Assembly: GCA_002869185.1 (NCBI GenBank)
Contig: PKTN01000006.1
Coordinates: 1-64,000 of the forward strand
Length of the DNA stretch: 64,000 nucleotides
Reading direction: 5' to 3'
From: Denitrovibrio sp.
Lineage (GTDB): Bacteria > Chrysiogenota > Deferribacteres > Deferribacterales > Geovibrionaceae
The notes under the pieces were generated by a model. That model was not told the origin of the DNA and searched no databases. It worked only from the letters and a program-made list of their open reading frames with translations. The translations under genes and the position numbers were made by a program. Positions 28,032 through 37,040 of the stretch are shown here, piece by piece. The stretch's first letter is position 1; each line of letters opens with the position of its first letter.

Positions 28032-29183
28032 ATGAAAGCGGATGAAACGAAACAAATTGCGGTAGGTTTATCCGCTTTCTATTTTCTACATTATGCCACT
28101 CTTGGGATAATTTTCCCTTTTGCAGGATATTTTTTCAAAGAGGTCGGTTTCTCAGGAACTGAAATTGGTCTTTATCTATCGATCTTTCCACTAGCCAAAT
28201 TCACCATAACAAATAAATGGACCCTTCTATTTACTAAAACAAAGTGGAAACACCTATTCATAGCAACATGTATTTTCATATCCTCTATATCTCTCATTCC
28301 ATTGGTTTACACACAGAATAAAGTGATAGTCGCTATACTGCTTGTAATCTTTGCATGCTCTCGTGCCGGCATAATCCCTGTTGTGGATAGTATCGCTATC
28401 TCTATGGACAGTAAGATTGCATATGGCAGGCTCAGGTTGTTTGGTTCCATAGGTTTTATATGTACCTCCATCACTGCTGGCATGCTTATGGACAAATTTG
28501 GTATATACGCTTTTGTATGGACATTTATGACAGCTGGACTCCTCTCTATCATTCCTTCTTTCTTACTTAATTTTTCTATCGACACTTTAAAACCAACTCT
28601 GAAAGCAGACAGAAAGCTAACTCCAGAGCTTAAAATATTTTTCTTTGGTTTGATCATTTACCTAACTTCTTTCTCATTTCTCAGTAATTTTTTTAACATA
28701 AAGGTCGCTGAGGCTGTCTACTCACAAAGTTGGGCTGGCTATATGTGGTCGATAGGTGTTTTATCCGAAATTTTCTTTTTATATAATCAGTAAAAAATTC
28801 TTAAAATCTTCAACGTTAAAACACTAATAGTTGTCTCCATGTTGCTCGCAGGGGTGAGATATCTAGCTACTGGCTATACGGATTCTCTCTTTGTCCTTTG
28901 CATCTTCTCTGCATTTCACGGCTTTGGGTACGGGACATTCCATATAGGAGTGATGCGTTATATAAAGACATGCGTTCCAGAAAAGATACAACTAAAAGCA
29001 CAAACCATGTATTCGGGTGTAGGTTATGGGCTAGGTTCGATCGCTGGTTCATCGATATCAGGCATAACATACGACCTATACGGACTCAAATCTGTCTTTA
29101 TTACCGCATTTTTGTTTTGTACCATAGCAGCAATCGTTATATACTTATTCATTGGTAGAAAGAAATCAACTTGTGAGGTGTAA
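28032..29183 (+). pseudogene. Major facilitator superfamily transporter, interrupted by in-frame TAA
   Basis: A 384-codon frame with one TAA at 28791-28793 (codon 254). The first part carries about seven membrane helices of the MFS_1-like, HcaT-like type (GEIGLYLS-type segment EIGLYLSIFP, GRLRLFGSIGF). The second part carries the remaining C-terminal helices (YGTFHIGVMRYI, YGLGSIAGSSISGITYD). Both sides are in the same frame and the stop lies in the linker after helix 7. Substrate is unknown. Confidence 0.85.
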
Positions 29184-29186
29184 CCA

Positions 29187-29453
29187 ATGAGCACCGCTAG
29201 TCAGAAAACAGCAAAACTTTTAACCGAGCTTGAAGAGATCGCAGGTAAGCTAGAGATAAAGCTAAGATACGAAGCTGTCAGCAAGGCCAAAGGCGGTCTA
29301 TGCACTATGGATGGCGAAAAGCTATTTATTATCGATAAAAAATCGACCAAAGAATACAAACTACTCATCCTCGCAAGGGTCATTAAAGAATTCGACCTGT
29401 CCGATATATACATCAGCCCAAAACTCCGTGAGTTTCTTGATGAAGAGAGCTGA
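29187..29453 (+). CDS. Small hypothetical protein upstream of nth
   Basis: An 88-residue soluble protein I do not recognise. It is charged and predicted helical (ELEEIAGKLEIKLRYEAV), with a KGGLCTMDGEKLFIIDKKST beta hairpin. It starts 3 nt after the MFS stop codon and its end overlaps nth by 14 nt, so it is translated and co-transcribed with both. Confidence 0.75.
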   Translation: MSTASQKTAKLLTELEEIAGKLEIKLRYEAVSKAKGGLCTMDGEKLFIIDKKSTKEYKLLILARVIKEFDLSDIYISPKLREFLDEES

Positions 29454-30099
29454 TATCCACAACGTCTATAAACTACTCGAAGAAGAGTATCTAAGTATGG
29501 ACGAGCCTTCTGTTACAAAAATTTCTAAACAGACTAAGCGAGACCCTTTCAGAGTTCTTGTTAGTTGCCTAATATCACTTAGGACAAAAGACGAAGTTAC
29601 ATTAGATGCTTCCATAAGGCTCTTTAATGTGGCTGATACACCAGAAAAGTTAGTAGAGCTAGAGGAAGAAGAGATACAAAGATTGATATATCCTGCAAGT
29701 TTTTATAAAACAAAATCTACAACTATTAAGAATATCTCTTCAGTTCTGATTAATGAATACAACTCTATAGTCCCTGCTGAAATAGACGAGCTAGTAAAGC
29801 TAAAAGGTGTCGGTAGAAAGACAGCTAATCTCGTCGTAGTGGAAGGTTATGGCGAACCAGCAGTCTGCGTCGACACACACGTACACCGCATATTCAACCG
29901 ACTTGGTTATGTAAAAACCAAGGATGCAGATAAAACAGAGATTGAGCTTCGTAAACATCTACCAAGAGAATATTGGATCAGAATAAATGAGATTTTAGTC
30001 GCATACGGCAGGGAGATATGTAAACCAGTCTCTCCTTACTGTTCGTCTTGCAGACTGACAGATTACTGTGATAAAGTCTCTGTAGACAAGCGGAGGTAA
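29440..30099 (+). CDS. nth: Endonuclease III family DNA glycosylase
   Basis: A 219-residue glycosylase/AP lyase for oxidised pyrimidines. It has the helix-hairpin-helix LKGVGRKTANLVV with the catalytic Lys, the catalytic Asp in VDTHVHRI, and the four-cysteine [4Fe-4S] loop CKPVSPYCSSCRLTDYC. The ATG at 29440 lies inside the preceding gene. It belongs to the TRTKDE-type subgroup (SLRTKDEVT). No lesion seen. Confidence 0.93.
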   Translation: MKRADIHNVYKLLEEEYLSMDEPSVTKISKQTKRDPFRVLVSCLISLRTKDEVTLDASIRLFNVADTPEKLVELEEEEIQRLIYPASFYKTKSTTIKNISSVLINEYNSIVPAEIDELVKLKGVGRKTANLVVVEGYGEPAVCVDTHVHRIFNRLGYVKTKDADKTEIELRKHLPREYWIRINEILVAYGREICKPVSPYCSSCRLTDYCDKVSVDKRR

Positions 30100-30102
30100 G
30101 TG

Positions 30103-30558
30103 ATGCGTAACCATATTGATGAGACAGATAAACAGATTCTCAACCTTCTTATGAAGAATGCGAGAATATCATATGCCGACATAGCAAAAGCCGTAGGTAT
30201 GAAGTCTCCGTCTGTTATCGACCGCATTAAAAGGCTAGAGAACCTTGGCATCATTAAAGGCTACACCGCTGGCATAAATTACAAAATATTAGTTGAAGAC
30301 ATAAATGCTTTCATAGGTGTTTCTATAGACAACGCAAACCATATTGATGAATTTGAGACTTCACTTCAAGATATAGACACAGATATAGTTAGCTGTGATC
30401 ACGTTACAGGCGACTACACCTTCCTGTTAAGCGTCATAACAAAAAACACTAATTCGCTCAGCAAGCTTATTAAAAAACTTAGAACTATAGAAGGTGTGGA
30501 CAAGACAAACACTATACTCGTATTCTCCACACTTATGGACAGACAACGTCAGGTATGA
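30103..30558 (+). CDS. Lrp/AsnC-family regulator
   Basis: A 151-residue regulator with an N-terminal helix-turn-helix (DIAKAVGMKSPSVIDRIKRLENLGIIKGY) and the C-terminal RAM ligand domain (FIGVSIDNANHIDEFE). It binds an amino acid or related ligand in the family. It overlaps the glycosyltransferase gene by 4 nt. Target genes unknown. Confidence 0.9.
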   Translation: MRNHIDETDKQILNLLMKNARISYADIAKAVGMKSPSVIDRIKRLENLGIIKGYTAGINYKILVEDINAFIGVSIDNANHIDEFETSLQDIDTDIVSCDHVTGDYTFLLSVITKNTNSLSKLIKKLRTIEGVDKTNTILVFSTLMDRQRQV

Positions 30559-31322
30559 CATTTTCTGTTATTATCCCTGTTTACAATCGCACAGTCACTC
30601 TTAAATCTGCTATTGAATCAGTACTCTGCCAATCATTCAAAGATTTTGAGATCATTGTTGTTGATGATGGTTCAAACGATTCCGTCGCCAAATCACTCAA
30701 ACCATACATGGGACTAATTCACTATATTCGTATTGATAAGAATAAAGGTGTAAGTCACGCCAGAAATATCGGCATTAAAGCATCAAACGGTCAATATATT
30801 GCTTTCCTCGACTCTGATGATCTATGGCTACCAAATAAGCTACAAGCACAATGTAATGAACTCAATAAAACAGGCTTGCAGGTGTGTCACACTAATGAAT
30901 TCTGGTATCGAAAGGACAAATTCGTCAACCAAGGGAAAAAACATAATAGATATGGAGGAAAAATTTTCGATAAGGTTTTAGACTTTTGTAGGATAAGCCC
31001 ATCATCTGTCGCCATAGAAAAAAGAGCGTTTGATAGTTGTGGTATGTTCAATGAAAAGATGAGAACTTGCGAAGATTATGATCTTTGGCTCCGTTTAACT
31101 TCTAAGTTTGACATCTGCTATCTACCTGAGAAACTTATAATAAAACGTGCAATATCAGACGATCAATTATCCGATACTATCACACACATAGAATACATCC
31201 GCCTAGTATCCCTTTCTAGATTTGTAAAACACCACCCCATACCCCCAAGCCAGCGACAAGCCGCAATTAAAGAAATATGCAGAAAGTACGATATAATATC
31301 ATATAGAGTTAAGAATTTTTAA
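30555..31322 (+). CDS. Family 2 glycosyltransferase
   Basis: A 255-residue GT-A enzyme. The nucleotide-sugar site starts at SVIIPVYNR, the metal motif is LDSDDLW, and the acceptor loop includes CEDYDLWLRL, which is the ED-type catalytic region. No membrane segment. It probably builds a surface polysaccharide, but neither sugar nor acceptor can be named. Start overlaps the Lrp gene by 4 nt. Confidence 0.88.
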   Translation: MTFSVIIPVYNRTVTLKSAIESVLCQSFKDFEIIVVDDGSNDSVAKSLKPYMGLIHYIRIDKNKGVSHARNIGIKASNGQYIAFLDSDDLWLPNKLQAQCNELNKTGLQVCHTNEFWYRKDKFVNQGKKHNRYGGKIFDKVLDFCRISPSSVAIEKRAFDSCGMFNEKMRTCEDYDLWLRLTSKFDICYLPEKLIIKRAISDDQLSDTITHIEYIRLVSLSRFVKHHPIPPSQRQAAIKEICRKYDIISYRVKNF

Positions 31323-31390
31323 ACTTTCCGTACTTGATTTTGAACCATCTTCATGTAAGATGCATCTTTAAATTAAGCAGGTACTTATTA

Positions 31391-33160
31391 ATGAAAAAAT
31401 TATTCTTATACATTTTGATCGCTTCATCACTCTTCGCATGTCAGTCTACCGTTAAAGGTCCAGACGAGGCGATGAACAGGATTACTCCCGATAATTTTAA
31501 ATATACTAAATACGAAGAGCCTCATTTTGTCCAAAATTTAAACAAAAGTTTTAGTATATACAATACATTCAAAAAGAATCACGAATTCATGTTTGGTCCT
31601 CACGACAGTGAATACGGCAAATATGACGTAATCAAACTTGTCGAAACAAGCCGTTTCGATTATTACGTAAGATTATTCACCGGTAACTACAAAGATGTCT
31701 TCCAAAAGTGGCTAGACAGATCAAACGAATACATATATATCGTTCGCGACATCCTTCGCAGAGAGGGCGTGCCTGAAGAGCTTGTCTACCTCCCTTTTAC
31801 TGAGAGCGGTTTCAACCCATCCGTCACATCTCATGCTGGCGCTTGTGGTATGTGGCAGTTCATGAAAGGAACGGGGAAAGCATATAATCTTGATTATAAC
31901 TTTTGGCTAGATGAAAGACGTGATTTTGAAAAATCAACTGTAGCTGCAGCCAGACACCTTCAAGACCTTTACGACAGGCTTGGCGACTGGTATTTAGCCA
32001 TGGCAGCTTATAACGCAGGTCTTGGTAAGGTTTTAAAAGCTATTAAAAGATACAACACAAGAGACTTTTTTAAAATGTCTCAACGTAAATATAGATATCT
32101 TAAGCTAGAGACAAAGGATTACGTCCCTAAATACCTTGCACTCAGATATCTTGCACGTAACTATCAAGAGTTTGGTTTTGAAACGCCAGATGGTAAACCA
32201 CAACTATTCGACAGAGTGACACTCTACCGTCAGGCTAATCTATATGTAATATCGAGCATAATAGAGACAGATATTGAGACTTTAAGAGAGCTCAATCCAG
32301 AACTCATGACACCGATGACACCACCAGTAGAAGAATACTCACTCAGGGTGCCATACGGCAAACGAGAGATACTCGAAAAAGAGCTTGAGCATATCACCGA
32401 AGAAGAGCTTGCCCAATTTTATGTAGAATTTGCTAAAAAAGGTCGTAGCATCTCTTCAATAGCAAAGAAATATAAAATGAGCACCAAAGAGTTGAAAAGG
32501 ATTAATGGTCTACGCCATAATGTAATCCTTAGAAGCACTTACATCTTTATACCTATCAAAGAAGTTTATGATACAGCTCTCAACTCAGATTTTGAAAAAG
32601 AGCTAAAAAGATATAACCCTAAGGTTCATAGAGTACGTCGTGGCGACAATATGTATAAAATCGCCCACAAGTACGGGATGTCTTTATATGAGCTAATGGC
32701 TCTAAACAGAGGCGTTAGACCAAAGCTTATCAGACCGGGGCAATCAATCATCGTCTCTGATTCATACTACAACGCACGCAACAATCGTAAAGCCTCTAAG
32801 AGGACTTACGCCAGCACTAAAAAACGTGGTTCTTACACTAAAGCTAAGCATAAAGTGCGCTACGGCGAATCTCTCTGGAGCATTGCAAACAAGTATGGCA
32901 CAACCGTGGCTCAGATAAAATCTAGCAATAAACTTAGAAATAATGTTATCCAACCGGGTAAAAGACTTACTGTTTATAACTATAAATCCAAATCTGCACG
33001 AAAGACTGCTAGTTCAAAGAATGGTAGATACACTGTACGCTACTGTGACAACCTATGGGCTATTGCAAAGAAATTCGGCACAAGTATTTCTAGAATCAAA
33101 AAGAAGAATAAATTAGCAAGTAATAATATCCACCCAGGAAATGTTTTATACATAGACTAG
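31391..33160 (+). CDS. mltD: Membrane-bound lytic murein transglycosylase D with LysM repeats
   Basis: A 589-residue lipoprotein (lipobox SLFACQ) that cleaves peptidoglycan. The catalytic SLT domain has the Glu in PFTESGFNPSV, then HAGACGMWQFMKGTG and MAAYNAGLGKV. Three LysM repeats follow (VRRGDNMYKIAHKYGM; VRYGESLWSIANKYGT; VRYCDNLWAIAKKFGT). In the last, Cys552 replaces the nearly invariant Gly of GDxLxxIA; TGT at 33044 is one G-to-T step from GGT. The ATG at 31391 starts the signal peptide. Confidence 0.92.
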   Translation: MKKLFLYILIASSLFACQSTVKGPDEAMNRITPDNFKYTKYEEPHFVQNLNKSFSIYNTFKKNHEFMFGPHDSEYGKYDVIKLVETSRFDYYVRLFTGNYKDVFQKWLDRSNEYIYIVRDILRREGVPEELVYLPFTESGFNPSVTSHAGACGMWQFMKGTGKAYNLDYNFWLDERRDFEKSTVAAARHLQDLYDRLGDWYLAMAAYNAGLGKVLKAIKRYNTRDFFKMSQRKYRYLKLETKDYVPKYLALRYLARNYQEFGFETPDGKPQLFDRVTLYRQANLYVISSIIETDIETLRELNPELMTPMTPPVEEYSLRVPYGKREILEKELEHITEEELAQFYVEFAKKGRSISSIAKKYKMSTKELKRINGLRHNVILRSTYIFIPIKEVYDTALNSDFEKELKRYNPKVHRVRRGDNMYKIAHKYGMSLYELMALNRGVRPKLIRPGQSIIVSDSYYNARNNRKASKRTYASTKKRGSYTKAKHKVRYGESLWSIANKYGTTVAQIKSSNKLRNNVIQPGKRLTVYNYKSKSARKTASSKNGRYTVRYCDNLWAIAKKFGTSISRIKKKNKLASNNIHPGNVLYID

Positions 33161-33288
33161 ATGCCAAGTTACACTCACTTATTAAGAGTAGATGATTTGT
33201 GTAAACTATCTCTCAAAATGACATAAGGCGAATGAAATGAACCGAAAAGTGTAAGAATAAATTAGATTAACTCGGACTAATGTGCTGG
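33161..33288 (+). other. Intergenic gap between mltD and folE2
   Basis: No gene. Nucleotides 33170-33210 (ACTTATTAAGAGTAGATGATTTG) resemble the body of the repeat at 62546 but the 5' hairpin is poor, so this may be a decayed copy. The last 20 nt hold a GCTGGC/GCCAGC hairpin (33283-33301) that could end transcripts from folE2. Confidence 0.3.
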
Positions 33289-34068
33289 CTACTTCGCCAG
33301 CTTATCTCTTGTGATCACAGCATAGGCACTGTGGTTATGGATACTCTCGATATTCTCGCTAGAAACCTCAAACCAAATAACTCTATCCTCAGCCATAAGT
33401 TTGCTTGCGACATTCCTTACAACATCCTCTACAAACGCAGGGTTTTCATAAGAGACCTCTGTCACATATTTCTCATCTTCACGTTTGAGGAGTGGATATA
33501 TAGGCGAGCTACCACAAGATTCTGCAAGCTCGATCAAATCTTCGATCCATATCATCTTGTTCATACGAACACTGATGGATATGAAGCTACGCTGATTATG
33601 TGCACCATGCTTGCTTATCTCTTTGGAACAAGGACAGAGCGTCATAACAGGGACTTTTATTGATAGTACCTGATCGCGACCATCAGAACCTGATGAGCCG
33701 ATATATTTACACTGATAGTCCATCATTGCTGACTGACCTGAAACTGGAGCTTTTTTATTAAGAAAATAATCGAATGAGAGCTCAATAAATGATTCTTCGC
33801 TGTCGAGACGTTATTTCATCTCGTCTAATATATCATAGACAGAATAAAGGTTTATGTCACTTGAGTGCTTGCTGAGTATTTCTACGAAGCGGGACATGTG
33901 CGTCCCTTTGAAATTGTGCGGAAGCTTCACATACATGTTTATATTAGCGACAGTATGCTGGCTCCCCTTCTCTTTATCAGACAGAACGATAGGATAGCTG
34001 ATATCTTTGATACCGACTTTATCTATATCAAGATTTCGTTCATCTCTTTCATTCTGTATATCTTTCAA
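33289..34068 (-). pseudogene. folE2: GTP cyclohydrolase FolE2, interrupted by in-frame TAA
   Basis: FolE2 makes dihydroneopterin triphosphate for folate or queuosine. The reading frame of 258 residues has one TAA (complement of 33811-33813, codon 86). Upstream: KVGIKDISYP, QHTVANINMYVKLPHNFKG. Downstream: NKKAPVSGQSAMMDY, the catalytic cysteine region LCPCSKEIS, YGAHNQRS-like HGAHNQRS and VTEVSYENPAFVEDVVR. Both are collinear with the family. The stop sits in MK-stop-RLDSEESFIEL, where family members have an ordinary polar residue such as Glu or Lys. Confidence 0.9.
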
Positions 34069-34070
34069 TA

Positions 34071-34793
34071 TTACTTTCTCTTCATTCTCTGATTAGTAAG
34101 GAACTGCTGATACTGCTGTCCACCCGCTGGAGTCTTACCACCGAGGTGCATCTGTAGCCAGTAGTTTCCATAATTTTGCATTTTAAGCTTCTTACCATTC
34201 TTAACACCGTCAAGGCTAGAACTGAGTCTATCATCAATAGGATTCTTCTCTACACCCTTAGTAAGAACTTCAATAGCTTTCTCTTTATCACCTTTCTCAA
34301 TGAGGAAATAAGCATAAAGGCTATACATGAAAGGCTCTTTAGGAGCACCTTTGATACCTTTATCCATAATCTTTCTAACCTTGTCCATATCGCCAGACTT
34401 ATATGTGTGTGATGCATACATAGCCATAGCCATCCAGTTTTTAGAAAAAGCGTTCTCTAGGTAAGGACCAGCCTGATCGAACTGTCTGTTAGTATAATAT
34501 ATGATACCGATCTGAGAATCGATCTGCTCTTTAACCATGAACTGCCACTTAGCGTATGCGTAGCCAGTCTTAAGTTTTTCAATAGCTTTTTCAACTCTGT
34601 TTGCTTGAATATCTTTTTCTACTGATCCGAAAAGAGCAGTAAGCTTATTTAGCATTCTTTTTCCGATAAAGAAATTAAGTCCTAAGATACCAACAACCAT
34701 AAGGAAAAGAGGCCAGAAAACGCTATAAGTAATGAAATAAAGACCGAGTGCAAGTGCTGTGGATACAGCTACTGAAATAATGAGAGTATACAT
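34071..34793 (-). CDS. Membrane-anchored TPR protein
   Basis: A 240-residue protein with two N-terminal membrane helices (VAVSTALALGLYFITY and VFWPLFLMVVGILGLNFFIG) followed by about three tetratricopeptide repeats (YAKWQFMVKEQIDSQIG, PKEPFMYSLYAYFLIEKGDKEKAIEVLTKG). Such proteins are scaffolds; the specific role is unknown. Two nt after its stop lies folE2. Confidence 0.8.
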   Translation of the reverse strand: MYTLIISVAVSTALALGLYFITYSVFWPLFLMVVGILGLNFFIGKRMLNKLTALFGSVEKDIQANRVEKAIEKLKTGYAYAKWQFMVKEQIDSQIGIIYYTNRQFDQAGPYLENAFSKNWMAMAMYASHTYKSGDMDKVRKIMDKGIKGAPKEPFMYSLYAYFLIEKGDKEKAIEVLTKGVEKNPIDDRLSSSLDGVKNGKKLKMQNYGNYWLQMHLGGKTPAGGQQYQQFLTNQRMKRK

Positions 34794-34878
34794 CTATGTT
34801 TCTCCTGAGTAGTAATCGTAAATAGCTTAATGAGGCGAAATTATAGCACTATGCTGAAAATAATCAAACTTTTTATTA

Positions 34879-34945
34879 CAAGGTTAGCACCTTGAGGCTT
34901 ATTCGAGTTAATACAATTTTCTACCACTTTTATACGGTTCATTAC
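34879..34945 (+). repeat. Stop-codon-type repeat, copy F1 (no gene upstream)
   Basis: Stem CAAGGT/ACCTTG with loop TAGC (34879-34894), then AGGCTTATTCGAGTTAATACAA; the right-hand tail is diverged. It lies on the plus strand without a plus-strand gene before it and faces the copy at 34961-35043 on the other strand, so the two together form a large inverted pair. Confidence 0.6.
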
Positions 34946-34960
34946 ATTCACCCAATAATG

Positions 34961-35043
34961 TATAAATATATCAACCGACCAACGGGAGGTGACTAAGTAT
35001 GTCGAGCCATCCACTAATAACACGCATACAGGTGCTAGCCTGC
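34961..35043 (-). repeat. Stop-codon-anchored repeat, copy F2
   Basis: Read on the minus strand it begins at the last base of the yraN stop codon: GCAGGC-TAGC-ACCTGT (one mismatch, one wobble), and ends with CACCTCCCGTTGGTCGGTTGAT. It is the inverted partner of copy F1. Confidence 0.65.
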
Positions 35044-35372
35044 TAGAAGGCGTTCTCTATGTGAGTTATTTTGTCACCATCTATTGAGACCACGTCAAAC
35101 CTTGCGGCTCTTTCGCCATTCTCCGACATATATGTCTGTGCCGTTTTTAGCAGTTTTTCCTGCTTAGATGTTGTGACAGATTCATAGCCCAGCCCATATT
35201 TTTCAGAGCTCCTAGCTTTTACCTCTATAAAGACCAGAATATCCCCAATCTCCATAATGATGTCTATCTCGCCATATTTGCATCTATAATTCTTATCTAA
35301 AAGCTTATATCCCTTCTTTTTAAGGAAATCAGTCGCTTTCTTTTCACCTTTATTACCAAACAAGAGGCTCAT
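35043..35372 (-). CDS. yraN: YraN/UPF0102-family endonuclease-like protein
   Basis: A 109-residue protein with the UPF0102 Holliday-junction-resolvase-like fold. Hallmarks are NKGEKKATDFLKKKGY, NYRCKYGEIDIIM with the active-site GEID, and VFIEVKARSS with the ExK motif. The ATG at 35372 overlaps the rnhB stop (ATGA); the longer start at 35390 is less likely. The rnhB-yraN pair is common. Confidence 0.93.
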   Translation of the reverse strand: MSLLFGNKGEKKATDFLKKKGYKLLDKNYRCKYGEIDIIMEIGDILVFIEVKARSSEKYGLGYESVTTSKQEKLLKTAQTYMSENGERAARFDVVSIDGDKITHIENAF

Positions 35373-35923
35373 TTGATAAAATTTCCACAAAAAGAGATTC
35401 TGTGTAGTGGGGAGATCCCTATCTCTTTGATCTTTTCTATGTGGATTTTCGCACCATACCCTTTATTTGAATACCAGCCGTAGTCTGGATAGTCTATGTG
35501 CATCTTAGTCATAAGTGCGTCTCGAAAAACCTTTGCGATGATAGATGCCGCAGCTACACATTGAAATTTATCTTCCGCCTTGAATGGATTCTCCATAGGC
35601 ACTTTCAAACCTTCGAGCTTTACTGCATCCACTATAACCTTATCGTATGGTACCTGAATCTGATCAAGGGCTATCATCATAGCTTTTTTGGTACACGGAA
35701 CTATGCCGTTAGCATCTATATCTTCGTTGCTGACAGCACCAATACCAAAGGCGAGAGCATGCTCACGAACAACACCATCCATAAGCTTTCGTTTTTTTTC
35801 GGATATCTTTTTCGAATCGACTAATCGATCGTCAGAAAAATCAGCTGGCAGAAGGACAGCCGCAGCCACGACAGGCCCAGCCAAGCAACCTCTACCTACC
35901 TCATCTATCCCAACAATAAGCAT
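35369..35923 (-). CDS. rnhB: Ribonuclease HII
   Basis: RNase HII (184 aa) removes ribonucleotides from DNA. The active-site GIDEVGRGCLAGPVVAAAV carries the Asp-Glu, VDA and the C-terminal Asp in KVFRDALM complete the DEDD set, and DSKKIS matches the family. It is a little unusual in lacking VDG, with VDAV in its place. The genes hypB, rnhB and yraN are contiguous. Confidence 0.92.
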   Translation of the reverse strand: MLIVGIDEVGRGCLAGPVVAAAVLLPADFSDDRLVDSKKISEKKRKLMDGVVREHALAFGIGAVSNEDIDANGIVPCTKKAMMIALDQIQVPYDKVIVDAVKLEGLKVPMENPFKAEDKFQCVAAASIIAKVFRDALMTKMHIDYPDYGWYSNKGYGAKIHIEKIKEIGISPLHRISFCGNFIK

Positions 35924-36576
35924 TAGGCATTCTTCTTCTTAGCTATCATACCTTCGATATAAGCAGCAATCTCTTCGAGACCTTCGCCCGTTTTGCATGA
36001 CGCCTGAAAAACTTCAAGCTCAGGATTAACACCTTTTGCGTAACCGATGCATTTATCTACGTCGAATTCGACATATGGAAGCAGGTCTGTCTTATTAATG
36101 ATAAATGATGACCCAACACGGAACATCACAGGATATTTAATTGGTTTGTCGTCGCCCTCTGTAGTTGAAAGTACGATAACTTTTGCATCTTCACCAAGGT
36201 CAAACTGTGACGGGCATACAAGATTTCCTACATTCTCTATAATGAGAAGATCGAGATCATAACCTAGCTCTGCCATAGCCTTTTCAACGTCAGTCGCCTC
36301 AAGGTGGCAAGCTCTACCAGTATTAACCTGATAAGCTGTAACACCAGTCGCCTCTATCCTGTCAGCATCATTTGTTGTCTGCTGGTCACCTTCAACAACA
36401 GCTAGTTTGTATTTATCCTTAAACATAACTAGAACTTTCTCTAAAATGCTTGTCTTTCCGCTACCCGGAGATGAAACAAAATTCAGCACACAAGTATTCT
36501 TAAATTTATCTCTCAGAACAGCCGCTTTTGAATAATTTTTCTCAAGTATTTTTGCTTTTACGTCTACCATTCCCAT
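35923..36576 (-). CDS. hypB: Hydrogenase/urease nickel incorporation GTPase HypB
   Basis: HypB (217 aa) supplies nickel to the [NiFe] hydrogenase large subunit with HypA. The P loop is SSPGSGKT, with VEGDQQTTNDA, INTGRxCHL-type NTGRACHLEA and INKTDLLPY. The N-terminal His-rich metal stretch of some HypB proteins is absent. A GAGGTGG SD overlaps the end of hypA. It suggests a [NiFe] hydrogenase elsewhere in the genome. Confidence 0.94.
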   Translation of the reverse strand: MGMVDVKAKILEKNYSKAAVLRDKFKNTCVLNFVSSPGSGKTSILEKVLVMFKDKYKLAVVEGDQQTTNDADRIEATGVTAYQVNTGRACHLEATDVEKAMAELGYDLDLLIIENVGNLVCPSQFDLGEDAKVIVLSTTEGDDKPIKYPVMFRVGSSFIINKTDLLPYVEFDVDKCIGYAKGVNPELEVFQASCKTGEGLEEIAAYIEGMIAKKKNA

Positions 36577-36578
36577 AA

Positions 36579-36923
36579 TTAATCCACCTCAATTTCAGTG
36601 ATTGTAAGTTCCTCTCCTGTGAGCAGCTCCACCTCAAAGGCACCGCATGCACCACAGGCAAAAAACATTTCTTCATATGTATCAGTCACTCCGCATTTCT
36701 GGCACTTACCTGTGATAGGCACGTCCTCTATGATGATCTCGGAGTCCTTAATTATTTCGTACTCTTCTTTGATAGCGTCATATGCGAACTCCAGAGAATC
36801 TATCTCTATCGCCGCCAGTCGTCCTATCTTTACAAAAACTTTTGTAACCTTTTCCGCTTTATTCTTTTCAGCTGTGTCTATAACTATCTCTATCAGACTA
36901 GCCGCTATACTCGCTTCATGCAT
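36579..36923 (-). CDS. hypA: Hydrogenase nickel metallochaperone HypA
   Basis: HypA (114 aa) delivers nickel. It starts with MHEASIA, where His2 and Glu3 are nickel ligands, and has a zinc site with CQKCG and CGACG. It lies 2 nt before hypB, the standard hypAB pair. No other hyp genes or hydrogenase subunits are in the window. Confidence 0.94.
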   Translation of the reverse strand: MHEASIAASLIEIVIDTAEKNKAEKVTKVFVKIGRLAAIEIDSLEFAYDAIKEEYEIIKDSEIIIEDVPITGKCQKCGVTDTYEEMFFACGACGAFEVELLTGEELTITEIEVD

Positions 36924-37040
36924 TTTATATTTGTCCTCATAATATCTTTGTCATTCTATATGTATAATAGTTTCTAAATCTTTTATCTGCCCTTTATAGT
37001 CTTAGTTACTCTAATTTTAAGAGAGTTTCAACAAGCAACA

